Part shown: piece by piece, positions 16,887-25,817 of the stretch | Layout of the letters: each line of letters starts with the position of its first letter | Position numbering within the stretch: position 1 is the first letter of the stretch | Assembly: GCF_016807805.1 (NCBI RefSeq) | Contig: NZ_CP063362.1 | Location: 5,374,501 to 5,438,500, forward strand | Direction: 5' to 3' | Origin: Xanthobacter dioxanivorans | GTDB taxonomy: Bacteria; Pseudomonadota; Alphaproteobacteria; Rhizobiales; Xanthobacteraceae | Length of the DNA: 64,000 nucleotides | Program-made: the position numbers and the translations under genes | The notes under the pieces: generated by a model | Seen by the model: the letters and a program-made list of their open reading frames with translations, nothing else | Databases searched by the model: none | Told to the model about the DNA's origin: nothing

Positions 16887-18608
16887 TCAGAGCGCGAACT
16901 GGGTCTTGACCAGGCGGGAATACAGGCCGCCGGCGTTGAGCAGGTCCTGGTGCGGCCCCTGCTCGCTCACCCCCTCCCGCGTCACCACGACGATGCGGTC
17001 CGCGTTCCGGATCGTGGACAGGCGGTGGGCGATCACCAGGGTGGTCCGGCCCCGCGACAGGGCGGCCAGCGACTGCTGGATCTCCTGCTCGGTCTCGCTG
17101 TCGAGGGCCGAGGTGGCCTCGTCGAGAATGAGGATGGGCGGGTCCTTCAGGAACATGCGGGCGATGGAGAGGCGCTGCTTCTGCCCGCCCGACAGCTTCA
17201 CCCCGCGCTCGCCCACCATCGTGTCGAGGCCGAGAGGAAGGGCGGCGATCATGTCGTCGAGCCGCGCCCGCCGGGCGGCGGCGAGGATCTCCTCCTGCGA
17301 GGCGTCGAGCCGCCCGTAGGCGATGTTCTCGCGGATCGTCGCCGCGAACAGGAACACGTCCTGCTGCACGATGCCGATGGATTGGCGCAGCGAGGCCAGC
17401 GTCACGTTGCGGATGTCGTGCCCGTCGATGGTGATGCGGCCGGCGGTGGGCTCGTAGAAGCGCGGCAGCAGCGAGCAAAGGGTGGTCTTGCCGGCGCCGG
17501 AGGGGCCGACGAAGGCCACCGTCTCGCCCGCCGCGATGGTGAGCGAGAGGGTGTTCAGGACTTTCTTGTCCGCGGTGTAGCCGAAGCTGACGGCCTCGTA
17601 GCGGACCTCCCCGCGCACCCGCTCCAGCGCCACCGCGCCGGGCCGGTCGGCAATGTCCGGGCGGGTTTCGAGGAAGTCGAGGTAGGAGCGGAAGCCGGCG
17701 ATCCCCTTGGGATAGATCTCCACCACCGCCGCGATCTTCTCCAGCGGCCGGAAGAACACGGCGACCAGGAGCAGGAAGCCGACGAAGCCGCCGTTCGTGA
17801 GCTCGCCGCGCAGGACGAAATACGTGCCGGCGAGCATCACCATCACCTGCGTCAGCCGCATGCCGAGATAGCTCAGCGACATGTTGGCCGCCATCAGGCG
17901 GTAGGCGGCGAGCTTGGTCTCGCGGTAGTGGGCATTGTCGCGGGCGAACAGGCGCCGCTCGTGCTCCTCGTTGGCGAAGGCCTGCACCACGCGGATGCCG
18001 CCCACATTCTCCTCGATGCGCGCATTGAAGGCTCCGACCCGGCCGAACAGGGAGCGGAAATTGTCGGTCATCTCGCGCCCGTAATGGGTGGTGGCGAAGG
18101 CCACGGCGGGCACGATGGCGCCGGTGACGAGGGCCAGCGGCACGTTCACCCACAGCATCAGCAGGAAGGCGCCGAAGAAGGTCATCACCGCCAGGAACAC
18201 GTCCTCCGGCCCGTGATGGGCCACCTCCCCCACCTCCTCCAGGTTCTTGGTGAGGCGTGCCACCAGATGGCCGGTCTTGTGGTTGTCGAAGAAGGAGAAG
18301 GACAGCTTCTGCAGATGATCGAAGGCGCGGCGCCGCATCTCGGTCTCGATGTTGATGCCGAGCATGTGGCCCCAATAGGTCACCACCGCCATCAGCCCCG
18401 TATTGGCCAGATAGATGACGAGGAGCCCGCAGGACGCGAGGAGGATGAGGCCCCAGTCCTGCGCCGGCAGCAGGCGATCGACGAAGGCCTGAACCGCCAG
18501 GGGAAAGCCGAGCTCCAGCAGCCCGGACAGGATGGCGCAGGAAAAATCGAGCAGGAACAAGCCCTTGTACGGTGTGTAGTAGGAAAAGAACTGGCGCAAA
18601 ATCGTCAT
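16887..18608 (-). CDS. ABC exporter (fused membrane and ATPase domains), end of siderophore locus 2
   Basis: A 573-aa half-exporter of the MsbA/LmrA type. Residues 1-310 form the six-helix membrane domain, with the intracellular loop RRRAFDHLQKLSFSFFDNHKTGHLVARLTKNLEEVG. Residues 335-573 form the ATPase: Walker A GPSGAGKTT, Q-loop IGIVQQDVFLF, signature LSGGQKQR, Walker B ILILDEATSALDSETE, and the H-loop histidine in VIAHRLSTI. It starts 17 bases after the siderophore-interacting reductase, so it looks like the distal gene of the locus 2 operon. A role in exporting a siderophore or its processed form is inference from position; a general lipid or drug exporter is the alternative. Confidence 0.87.
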   Translation of the reverse strand: MTILRQFFSYYTPYKGLFLLDFSCAILSGLLELGFPLAVQAFVDRLLPAQDWGLILLASCGLLVIYLANTGLMAVVTYWGHMLGINIETEMRRRAFDHLQKLSFSFFDNHKTGHLVARLTKNLEEVGEVAHHGPEDVFLAVMTFFGAFLLMLWVNVPLALVTGAIVPAVAFATTHYGREMTDNFRSLFGRVGAFNARIEENVGGIRVVQAFANEEHERRLFARDNAHYRETKLAAYRLMAANMSLSYLGMRLTQVMVMLAGTYFVLRGELTNGGFVGFLLLVAVFFRPLEKIAAVVEIYPKGIAGFRSYLDFLETRPDIADRPGAVALERVRGEVRYEAVSFGYTADKKVLNTLSLTIAAGETVAFVGPSGAGKTTLCSLLPRFYEPTAGRITIDGHDIRNVTLASLRQSIGIVQQDVFLFAATIRENIAYGRLDASQEEILAAARRARLDDMIAALPLGLDTMVGERGVKLSGGQKQRLSIARMFLKDPPILILDEATSALDSETEQEIQQSLAALSRGRTTLVIAHRLSTIRNADRIVVVTREGVSEQGPHQDLLNAGGLYSRLVKTQFAL

Positions 18609-18625
18609 GTCAACAAAGCTCGCAT

Positions 18626-19705
18626 CTACTCGCCGATATCAACACCTTCGTGGCCGAGACGCCAGTAGGCCGCGATCGACATCCGGCTCTTGTCGAGGCC
18701 GGCCTCGCGCACCAGGTGCGCGCGCAGCCGGCGCGCCGTCGCCTGCTCGCAACCGGCGAACACGCGCACGCCCGAAGGATCGGGCGGGATCGGTACGGCG
18801 CGCACCGCGGCCTCGATCAGCCCGCTGGTGCCGGCCGGGGCTCCGGAGCGGTGAAGCCAGCGCAGGTCGAGGGCGGCCGGCGAGCGCAGCGGCTGCTCCT
18901 CGCCAGCATCCTCCACCTCGATCCGCGCCACCGCCCGCGTGTCCGCCGGCAGGGCCTCCAGCATCCGCGCGATGGCGGGAAGCGCGGTCTCGTCTCCCGC
19001 GAACAGGTTGAAGGCGGCCGGCATGAAGGGGGCGCCGCCGGGGCCGAGCAGGCCCACCCTGTCGCCCGGCCCGGCGCCGCGCGCCCAGTCGGCGCCGGGG
19101 GTGGAGGCGCCGTCGTGCAGGGCGACGTCGAGAGCGATCTCGCCCCGCGCGCGATCCAGGGCCCGCACGGTATAGATGCGCGGCACCAGGGCGTCGGCCC
19201 CCTTCGGCCACACCATCCGGCCGGCGTCGTCCGCGTGGGGCCAGACCGGCGGGCGCCCGGCGGGCGGGATCAGCACCCGCACATGCAGCGAGGCGGCGTC
19301 GAAATGGGCGGCATCGCCCGCCAGCACCACCCGGCGCATGCGCGGCGTGACCGGATGGGCGCGGGCGACCGTCATCTCCCGGAAGAAGGGCAGCACCCGG
19401 CTGCCCGCGTCGGCGCCGGTCCAGGCGAAGGCGGGATGGTCCGGGCCGGCGTGGCGCGCGATGGCGTCGGCCGCCGCCATCTTGGCATGGCTCAGCGCGC
19501 TCGGCGTCGCGCAGGCGCAGGCGATCACCAGGAGGCCGCCGTCCGCCGCCAGCGCCATGCGGCCGAAACGCGGGCTGTCGAGAACCGCGCCGGCCGGCGT
19601 CCACTCCACCGCCGCCCGGTCGGCCAGGCGCGTGGCGATGGCGGCGATGGCGGCGGCGGGATCGCCAACCGGCACGCGCGCCTCGGCCTTCAGCAGGTCA
19701 TCCAT
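18626..19705 (-). CDS. Siderophore-interacting flavoreductase with N-terminal DUF2218 domain
   Basis: A 359-aa cytoplasmic protein. Residues 1-95 match the DUF2218 fold (ALAADGGLLVIACACATPSALSHAKMAAADAIARHA). Residues 105-240 form the FAD-binding barrel of the ViuB/FhuF-independent SIP family (HPVTPRMRRVVLAGDAAHFD, ALVPRIYTVRALDRARGEIALDVALH). The rest is the NAD(P)H-binding region (LFAGDETALPAIARMLEALP, RVFAGCEQATARRLRAHLV). SIP enzymes reduce ferric siderophores and release Fe(II). It overlaps the permease gene by eight bases. The DUF2218 fusion is known in alphaproteobacteria, but its role is unclear. Confidence 0.9.
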   Translation of the reverse strand: MDDLLKAEARVPVGDPAAAIAAIATRLADRAAVEWTPAGAVLDSPRFGRMALAADGGLLVIACACATPSALSHAKMAAADAIARHAGPDHPAFAWTGADAGSRVLPFFREMTVARAHPVTPRMRRVVLAGDAAHFDAASLHVRVLIPPAGRPPVWPHADDAGRMVWPKGADALVPRIYTVRALDRARGEIALDVALHDGASTPGADWARGAGPGDRVGLLGPGGAPFMPAAFNLFAGDETALPAIARMLEALPADTRAVARIEVEDAGEEQPLRSPAALDLRWLHRSGAPAGTSGLIEAAVRAVPIPPDPSGVRVFAGCEQATARRLRAHLVREAGLDKSRMSIAAYWRLGHEGVDIGE

Positions 19706-21692
19706 GGCCCGTGCCTTTCCTCTGCAGCAGCCAGATCAGATACGGCCCGCCCACCAGCGCCGCGAAGAAGCCCACCGGGATCTGGTAGGGATAGGCGAGC
19801 GTGCGGCCGAGGAAGTCGGCCAGCACCAGCAGCCCGGCCCCCAGCAGCGCGGAGGCGAAGGGGAACAGGCGCCCGCCGCCGAAGCCGAGCAGCCGCGCCA
19901 GATGCGGCGCCAGCAGCCCGGTGAGGCTCAGCGGCCCGACGAAGAAGGTGGCGACCGCCGTCATGAGCGCGGCGAGCAGCGACAAGCTGAGGCGACTTGC
20001 GGCCACCGGCACCCCCAGCGCCCGGCTCACCGGCGCGCCCAGGGGCAGAATGCCGATCCAGCGCCCGAGCCAGGGCAAGGGCGCGAGCAGCAGGAGGGTC
20101 ATGCCGGCGAGCAGGGCGGCCTCCGGCGCGCCCACCCGGTCGGTGGAGCCCGCCATCCAGCTCAACAGCAGGAAGGTGTTCCAGCCCCCGGCCGCGAACA
20201 CCGCCGCGAGCACGGCGAGGCACATGGCGCCGAGCGCGACGCCCGCCAGCAGCATGCGTTCCGGGCCGAAGGAGGTCCACGCGCCCACCAGCAGGATGAA
20301 GAGGAGCGCGGCGAGGGAGCCGAGCGCGCTCGCCGCCATCAGCGTGCCGGTGCCGGGCATGTCGAAGAGGAGCAGCGCCGCGGCGATGCCGACCCCGGCC
20401 CCGGCGCTCACGCCCAGCACCTCGGGCCCGGCCAGCGGATTGCCGGTGAGGCGCTGCATCAGCGCGCCGGCGGCGCCGAGCAGGGCCCCGGCGCCCGCCG
20501 CCGCGGCCACGCGGGGAGCGCGGAAGGGCCAGAGGTCCGCCAGCAGGGACCCGGTGGCGAAGGACCAGCCTTCGGGACCCGGCCCCAGGGTCAGCGCCAC
20601 GGCGGCGAGGACCAGCCCCGCCCCGGCAAGGAGCAGCAGGGCGCGCCCGGGCCGGGCGAGCCCGCGCCCGGCGCCCGTGGCTGCGGGTGCCGGAGGCGTG
20701 GTCGGCGTCACCTTGGGCAGCAGCCACAGCAGCAGCGGGCCGCCGAGGAGGCCGACCATGGCGCCGGTGGGGATCAGGTCGCCCCGGCTGCCGGCACTCG
20801 CCAGCACCAGCCCGTCGGCGAGGCTCAGCAGCAGCGCGCCGATGAGCGGCGCCCGCCACAGGATCTGCCCCGGCGTGCGCGCGCCGGCCAGCCGGGCGAA
20901 GGCCGGCGCGGCGAGGCCGACGAAGCCGATGACGCCCACCTCGGCGAACACGCTGGCCGCGAGCCAGACGGCGATGGCGATCACCAGCACCCGCATCGCG
21001 AGAAGGGCGACACCGAGGCTCCTGGCCCCCGCGTCGTCCAGCGCCAGCACCGCCAGCGGGCGCAGCAGCAAAGCGGATGCGGCGGCGCCGAGCAGCAGCC
21101 GCGATCCGATGGTGACGGCGGCATGCCAGTTCTGCTGGTGCAGCGAGCCGGCGCCCCAGATGAAGACGGACAGGACATACTCGCCCCGCGCCAGGATCAC
21201 CGCCGCGCTCGCCGCCGCCGCCATCAGCGCCACCGTCATGCCGGCGATGACCACGGTGACGGGATCAAGGCCCCGCCGCCAGCTCAGCGCCACGACCAGA
21301 GCCACGGCCCCGGCCCCGCCGGCGAAGGCGATCGCCTCCCGCGAGACCGCCAGCAGCCCCGGCGCGAAGGCGAGGGCCAGGGTGAGCGCGAGCTGGGCGC
21401 CGGAGGCGATGCCGAGGGTCGAGGGGTCGGCGATGGGGTTGCGCAGCACCCGTTGCAGGAGCGCGCCGGCGAGGCCGAGGGCGGCGCCGGCGACGAGCGC
21501 GGTGGCCACGCGCGGCAGCAGGCTGTGCCACAGCAGCGCCTCTTGCAGCCGGCGCACCGTCTCCGGGTCGCCGGTGATCTCGGGACGGCGCAGCAACGCG
21601 GCCAGGACGAGCACGAGCGCCGCGCCGGCAAGGCCCAGCCACAGGGAGAGCCGGCGCGGCCGGCGCAGGTGCGGCAGGCTCATGTCAGCCAA
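19698..21692 (-). CDS. fhuB: Fused Fe(3+)-siderophore ABC permease (FhuB type)
   Basis: A 664-aa inner-membrane protein with two FecCD units in one chain, as in FhuB, so about 20 helices. The first half has LPRVATALVAGAALGLAGALLQRVLRNPIADPSTLGI and EVGVIGFVGLAAPAFARL; the second half has APRVAAAAGAGALLGAAGALMQRLTGNPLAGPEVLGV and GPLSLTGLLAPHLARLLGF. The halves are joined by a proline/alanine-rich linker near residue 335. It overlaps the binding-protein gene and the reductase gene by eight bases each, indicating tight translational coupling. Confidence 0.92.
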   Translation of the reverse strand: MADMSLPHLRRPRRLSLWLGLAGAALVLVLAALLRRPEITGDPETVRRLQEALLWHSLLPRVATALVAGAALGLAGALLQRVLRNPIADPSTLGIASGAQLALTLALAFAPGLLAVSREAIAFAGGAGAVALVVALSWRRGLDPVTVVIAGMTVALMAAAASAAVILARGEYVLSVFIWGAGSLHQQNWHAAVTIGSRLLLGAAASALLLRPLAVLALDDAGARSLGVALLAMRVLVIAIAVWLAASVFAEVGVIGFVGLAAPAFARLAGARTPGQILWRAPLIGALLLSLADGLVLASAGSRGDLIPTGAMVGLLGGPLLLWLLPKVTPTTPPAPAATGAGRGLARPGRALLLLAGAGLVLAAVALTLGPGPEGWSFATGSLLADLWPFRAPRVAAAAGAGALLGAAGALMQRLTGNPLAGPEVLGVSAGAGVGIAAALLLFDMPGTGTLMAASALGSLAALLFILLVGAWTSFGPERMLLAGVALGAMCLAVLAAVFAAGGWNTFLLLSWMAGSTDRVGAPEAALLAGMTLLLLAPLPWLGRWIGILPLGAPVSRALGVPVAASRLSLSLLAALMTAVATFFVGPLSLTGLLAPHLARLLGFGGGRLFPFASALLGAGLLVLADFLGRTLAYPYQIPVGFFAALVGGPYLIWLLQRKGTGHG

Positions 21693-22566
21693 GGCCCGCC
21701 CCCGTCGGGTGGAGCAGCGCCGCGCCGAGCAGCCGCGCGAAGCGCGATGCCGTGGGCAGGCCGCCGAAGGGGTTCATGGACTCGAGCACGAAGACGCGGT
21801 TGTCGCGCACGTTGGGCAGCGCCTGCCACACCGCGCTCTGCGGCAGGATGCGCCGGGCGTCGGGCGGCACGGGGGGCAGGATGACGAGGGCGGCGTCGGC
21901 GAAGCGGGCCAGCGCCTCCAGCCCCACCGGGGCCGAGGCGGCATAGGAGGTGCCCTGCGTCCACGCATTGGCGAGGCCGAGCCGCGCCAGAACCTCGCCG
22001 AACATGCTGTCGGGACCGAACACCCGGAAGTGGCGGGCATCGCCCAGGTTGATCACGAGCAAAGGCCGCGCCCCCCAGCCCGACAGCGCCTCCCGGCCGC
22101 GCGCCAGGGTGTCACGGGTCTCCGCGATCAAAGCGGCGGCGGCCTGCGGCCGTCCGGTGGCCGCGGCGAGGCGCTCCGCCGCCTCTTCGGCGCGAGCGAA
22201 CGGGCGGCCGCCGCGCGCATAGATGGAAATGGTCTCCACCGGCGCGACGAGGCGCAGCTTCGGCTCGGAGGCGACGTAATAAGCGGAGTTGAAGATGAGG
22301 TCGGGCTCGGCCCGGCGCAGGGCCTCGAAATTCGGCATGCCGCGCAGCCCCAGATCGACCACGCCGGCCGGCACCGGCGGCTCCACCGCCACCTGTCGGA
22401 ACAGCACCAGCTCCGCCGCCGCCACCGGCGCGATGTCCATGGCGAGCAGGGTTTCCAGCAGCGCCCAGTCGAGCGTCGCGACCCGCGCCGCGGCCGCCCG
22501 CGCCGGAGGCGCGGCGAGCGTGGCGGCGGCGGCGAGGAGGAAGGCCCGGCGCGAGGCCCCGCTCAC
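21685..22566 (-). CDS. Fe(3+)-siderophore ABC transporter binding protein (FhuD type)
   Basis: A 293-aa periplasmic protein. The N-terminus MSGASRRAFLLAAAATLAAPPARA is a signal with twin arginines (SRRAFLL), so Tat export is likely, as in other FhuD-like proteins. The mature part has VATLDWALLETLLAMDIAPVAAAE and the helix-spanning features of class III binding proteins (LGLRGMPNFEALRRAEPDLIFNS). It overlaps the ATPase gene by four bases and fhuB by eight. It is a separate lineage from the binding protein at 4190-5167. Confidence 0.88.
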   Translation of the reverse strand: MSGASRRAFLLAAAATLAAPPARAAAARVATLDWALLETLLAMDIAPVAAAELVLFRQVAVEPPVPAGVVDLGLRGMPNFEALRRAEPDLIFNSAYYVASEPKLRLVAPVETISIYARGGRPFARAEEAAERLAAATGRPQAAAALIAETRDTLARGREALSGWGARPLLVINLGDARHFRVFGPDSMFGEVLARLGLANAWTQGTSYAASAPVGLEALARFADAALVILPPVPPDARRILPQSAVWQALPNVRDNRVFVLESMNPFGGLPTASRFARLLGAALLHPTGAGLG

Positions 22567-23351
22567 AGCACGAACCCCATGGGCGCGCCGCTGACCGGAT
22601 GCGGGAGAACGCCCATGTCGAGGTCGTAGATGGACCTGAGCGTGGCCGGCTCGACGATGTCGCGCGCCGGCCCGTGGGCGACGAGGCGGCCCGCTCGCAG
22701 CGCCACCAGCGCGTCGCAGGTGCGGGCGGCGAGATTGATGTCATGCAGCACCACCAGCACCGCCATGCCGCCCTCCTCGCGCGCCAGCTCACGCACGATG
22801 GCGAGGACCTCCATCTGGTGGGCGATGTCGAGGGCGGAGGTGGGCTCGTCCAGCAGCAGGCAGCGCGTGCCCTGGGCCAGCATCATGGCGAGCCACGCGC
22901 GCTGGCGCTCGCCGCCGGAGAGGCTGTCGACGATGCGGTCCTCCAGCCGGGCGAGGCCGGTGCGCCGGATGGCCGCCTCCACCGCCGCCGCGTCCTCGCC
23001 GCCGAACCGGCCCAGCGCCCCGTGCCAGGGATAGCGGCCGAGGGCGACCAGCTCGCGCACGCTCATGCCGTCCGTCGCCGGCGTGAACTGGGGCATGTAG
23101 GCGACCTTGCGGGCGAAGGCCCGGCCGCGCCAGCCGGCGAGCGGCTTCCCCTCGAAGCGCACCACGCCGGTGCTGGGGGCGATCTGGCGGGCCAGGACCT
23201 TCATCAGCGTGCTCTTGCCCGAGCCGTTGGGGCCGATGAGCCCGTGGACCCGGCCGGGCGCGAGCGACAGGGTGAGCGGCGAAAGGATCTGCCGCTCCCC
23301 GGCGCGCACGCCGACCCCGTCCATCTCCCACAGGGGGGCGACTGCCGTCAC
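22563..23351 (-). CDS. Fe(3+)-siderophore ABC transporter ATP-binding protein (FhuC type)
   Basis: A 262-aa ATPase with Walker A GPNGSGKST, Q-loop YMPQFTPATDGMSV, signature LSGGERQR, Walker B CLLLDEPTSALDIAHQ and the switch histidine VLHDINLA. The frame is open far upstream through the receptor gene. The GTG at 23351, two bases after the receptor stop, is the best start (VTAVAPLWEMDGVGV). A GTG at 23360 or the ATG at 23324 are alternatives. It lies between the receptor and binding-protein genes in one operon. Confidence 0.87.
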   Translation of the reverse strand: MTAVAPLWEMDGVGVRAGERQILSPLTLSLAPGRVHGLIGPNGSGKSTLMKVLARQIAPSTGVVRFEGKPLAGWRGRAFARKVAYMPQFTPATDGMSVRELVALGRYPWHGALGRFGGEDAAAVEAAIRRTGLARLEDRIVDSLSGGERQRAWLAMMLAQGTRCLLLDEPTSALDIAHQMEVLAIVRELAREEGGMAVLVVLHDINLAARTCDALVALRAGRLVAHGPARDIVEPATLRSIYDLDMGVLPHPVSGAPMGFVL

Positions 23352-23353
23352 CG

Positions 23354-25504
23354 CTACCACCGGTAGGTGAGCTGGGCGACCGCCGTGCGCCCGTCCCCGT
23401 AGTAGCAGCCGAAGAATCCGCAGGTCGAAACATAGGTTTCGTTGGCGATGTTGTTCACGTTGAGCTGCGCCTTGAAGGGCCCCTTCTCGTAGTGGATGGC
23501 GGCGTCGACCAGCGTGTTCGCGTCGAGGAAGACGGCGTTGTTGTCGAGGGCGTAGCGCGATCCCACATAGCGCACGCCGCCGCCCATGCCGAAGCCGGCC
23601 CACGGGCCGCTCTTGAAGGTGTAGTCGAGCCAGATATTGGCCATGTTCTCCGGCACGTTGGCGGGCCGGTTGCCGGCATACTGGCCCTGGGTGATCTCGG
23701 CATCCATGAAGGTGTAGTTGGCGAGCAGCTTCCAGCCTTCGGACAGGCTCATGGTGCCGGAGAGCTCGAAGCCCCGCACCGAGACCTCGCCGATCTGCGT
23801 CTCGTAGCTGATCCCGCCGATGAGCTGGCTGGAGAGCACGTTCTTCTGCTTGATGTCGTAGAGGGCGGCGGTGAAGAAGCCGTTCCAGCCCGCCGGCTGG
23901 TACTTGACGCCCACCTCGTACTGCTCGCCCGTGGACGGCTGGAACGGCTGGCCGCCAAGCACCGACGGCATGCTGCCGATGACCGGATCGAACGAGGTGG
24001 AATAGTTCGCGTAGGGCGCGATGCCGTTGTCGAACAGATAGGTGAGGCCGATGCGGCCGGTGAAGGCGGCGTCGTTCTGGTCCTGGACCGTGTCGCCGAA
24101 ATTGGTGTCGGTGGTTGAATCGACGCTCGCCCAGTCGTGCCGGATGCCGGCGGTGAGCAGCCACTTGCCGAAGCGCACCTGGTCCTGGGCATAGAGCCCG
24201 GTCTGGTTCACCGTGCCGTCCACCGCCGAGACGTACCAGGGCAGGCCGGTGACCGGCTGGTTGTAGACGGGAAAGAGGATGTCGATGGGCGGCGCGTTGC
24301 CGAACTGGGTCAGGTTGTCCTGGCTGAAGCGCCGGTAGTCGACGCCGAGCAGCAGCTTGTGGGTGAGCGGCCCGGTCTGGAAGTCGCCCTGGAGCTGGGT
24401 ATCCACCGTGATCGTGTTCTGGTCCTCGTTGTTCTGCGAGGAGCCACGGTTGGCGATGGTGGGATTGGTGGTGCTGAGGCTCGAATAATAGAGGCTGCTA
24501 TAGTCCCAGTTGAGCTGGAGGTAGCGCGCATTCTGGCGGATCTGCCACATGTCGTTGAAGCGGTGCTGGAACTCGTAGCCGATGCTGGCCAGGGTGCGGC
24601 TGGAGGCGTTGTAGGACGGATCGCCCAGGAACAGGTCGGGAGAGAGCAGGTTGCGCAGCGGTCCCACCGTATACTCCACCGGGAGGCCGACCGGCGTTCC
24701 CGCCTGGTCGTACTGGACGTTGGCCAGGACGGTGAGCGAGGTGTCGTTGGTGGGCTTCCAGGTGAAGGAGGGGGCAAAGAACAGGCGGTTGTCGTCGATG
24801 AAGTCGGTCTGGGTGCCGGCATCGCGGGCAAGGCCGGTGAGGCGGTAGGCGAAATCGCTGCCGACCACGCCGCCCACGTCGAAGGCGCCCACATAGCGAT
24901 CGAACGTGCCGATCTGGCCCTGCACCTCGCCGAAGGTGGTGAAGGTGGGGCGCTTGCTGATGAGGTCGATGAGCCCGCCCGGATTGCCCTGCCCGTACAG
25001 CACCGAGGCCGGCCCGAGCAGCACGTCGATGCGCTCTAGTCCGTATTGCTCGATGGCGACCGCGCCGGCGTCGCGCATCAGCTTCAGCCCGTTGAGGTAC
25101 TGGCTGTTGGCGGCGGAGAAGCCGCGCAGGAGCGGGGCGTCGAAGCGCGGGTCGGTGCCGAACGGCTGGCCGAGGACGCCGACGCTGTAGTCCAGCGCCT
25201 GGCCGACATTCTGCACCGCCCGGTCGTCCATCTGGTCGCGCGTCACCACGGAAATGGATTGCGGCACCTCGATGAGGGGCGTGTCGGTCTTCGAGCCGGC
25301 GATGGTGCGGTGGGCGACGTAGCCCTCGACCGGGCCGGTGGGCGATTCCGCCGTGCCCTGGCCTTCCACGGTGATCGTGTCGAGCTCCACGCCCTGCGCC
25401 TGCTGCGCCCGGGCGGGCGATGCCGCGACGAGGGTGCAGGCGGCGGCGCACAGAAGCCAGGATCGCGTTTGTCCACCGGAAAGTGCAGTCATCACATCGC
25501 TCAC
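23354..25504 (-). CDS. TonB-dependent ferric-siderophore receptor (FhuA/FpvA type, locus 2)
   Basis: A 716-aa outer-membrane receptor. The signal peptide spans about residues 1-33 (ending SPARAQ). The TonB box region is VELDTITVEGQG, and the plug has LIEVPQSISVVTRDQMDDR, VGQALDYSVGVLGQ, LLRGFSAANSQYLNGLK and RIDVLLGPASVLYGQGNPGGLIDLISKRP. The barrel ends with the paired-cysteine loop TCGFFGCYYGDGR and the terminal aromatic TYRW. That cysteine loop is typical of hydroxamate receptors such as FhuA, so a hydroxamate substrate is a reasonable guess. It heads the operon of ATPase, binding protein, fused permease, reductase and exporter. Confidence 0.93.
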   Translation of the reverse strand: MSDVMTALSGGQTRSWLLCAAACTLVAASPARAQQAQGVELDTITVEGQGTAESPTGPVEGYVAHRTIAGSKTDTPLIEVPQSISVVTRDQMDDRAVQNVGQALDYSVGVLGQPFGTDPRFDAPLLRGFSAANSQYLNGLKLMRDAGAVAIEQYGLERIDVLLGPASVLYGQGNPGGLIDLISKRPTFTTFGEVQGQIGTFDRYVGAFDVGGVVGSDFAYRLTGLARDAGTQTDFIDDNRLFFAPSFTWKPTNDTSLTVLANVQYDQAGTPVGLPVEYTVGPLRNLLSPDLFLGDPSYNASSRTLASIGYEFQHRFNDMWQIRQNARYLQLNWDYSSLYYSSLSTTNPTIANRGSSQNNEDQNTITVDTQLQGDFQTGPLTHKLLLGVDYRRFSQDNLTQFGNAPPIDILFPVYNQPVTGLPWYVSAVDGTVNQTGLYAQDQVRFGKWLLTAGIRHDWASVDSTTDTNFGDTVQDQNDAAFTGRIGLTYLFDNGIAPYANYSTSFDPVIGSMPSVLGGQPFQPSTGEQYEVGVKYQPAGWNGFFTAALYDIKQKNVLSSQLIGGISYETQIGEVSVRGFELSGTMSLSEGWKLLANYTFMDAEITQGQYAGNRPANVPENMANIWLDYTFKSGPWAGFGMGGGVRYVGSRYALDNNAVFLDANTLVDAAIHYEKGPFKAQLNVNNIANETYVSTCGFFGCYYGDGRTAVAQLTYRW

Positions 25505-25817
25505 ATGTCGAACTGTTCACTTCAGAACAATTAAAAACTTCACTTCAAAGCCACAGGCTTCGATTACTTCTCCTCATAGCAAAGGCGCTCTCGCGCCGGA
25601 TTGTCCGTTCCTCTTGCAGTTTGACGCTTTCTGGCCTCATATTGCGGCGCAAGCTAGTCGCGACGTGGTGTGTGCCGTTCTTTATGACGACTCTAAACTG
25701 GTGACATCTCGTTCACGCCTGTCCGGATGTGCTCCGGGCCATGCCGGCGCCCTGCAAGCAAGGACTGCCCCAACCAAGGCCTGCCCAAGCGAGATCTGTC
25801 CCAAGCGAGCTCTGCCC
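25505..25817. promoter_or_regulatory. Divergent control region between siderophore locus 2 and the AraC regulator, with direct repeats
   Basis: TTCACTTCA occurs at 25516-25524 and again at 25539-25547, 23 bases start to start, about two helical turns, as expected for an AraC dimer. The first copy also lies in the palindrome GTTCACTTCAGAAC (25515-25528). The repeats lie 12-43 bases upstream of the receptor start codon. The rest of this 313-bp stretch is gene-free and ends in the tandem repeat at 25760-25817. Confidence 0.5.
25760..25817. repeat. 15-16 bp imperfect tandem repeat abutting the AraC-gene start codon
   Basis: Four units, 25760-25775, 25776-25790, 25791-25806 and a partial 25807-25817, share the pattern (A/G)AG-N-(A/T)CTG(C/T)CCCAA(G/C)C. 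They run directly into the ATG at 25818 and replace any obvious ribosome-binding site. Confidence 0.55.

Noticed and set aside
16833..18668. 611-aa plus-strand frame opposite the ABC exporter
   Set aside because: Antisense shadow of a gene with Walker A, signature and Walker B motifs.
19801..22629. 942-aa plus-strand frame opposite fhuB and the binding protein
   Set aside because: Serine, arginine and proline-rich shadow without any domain; the minus-strand genes are certain.
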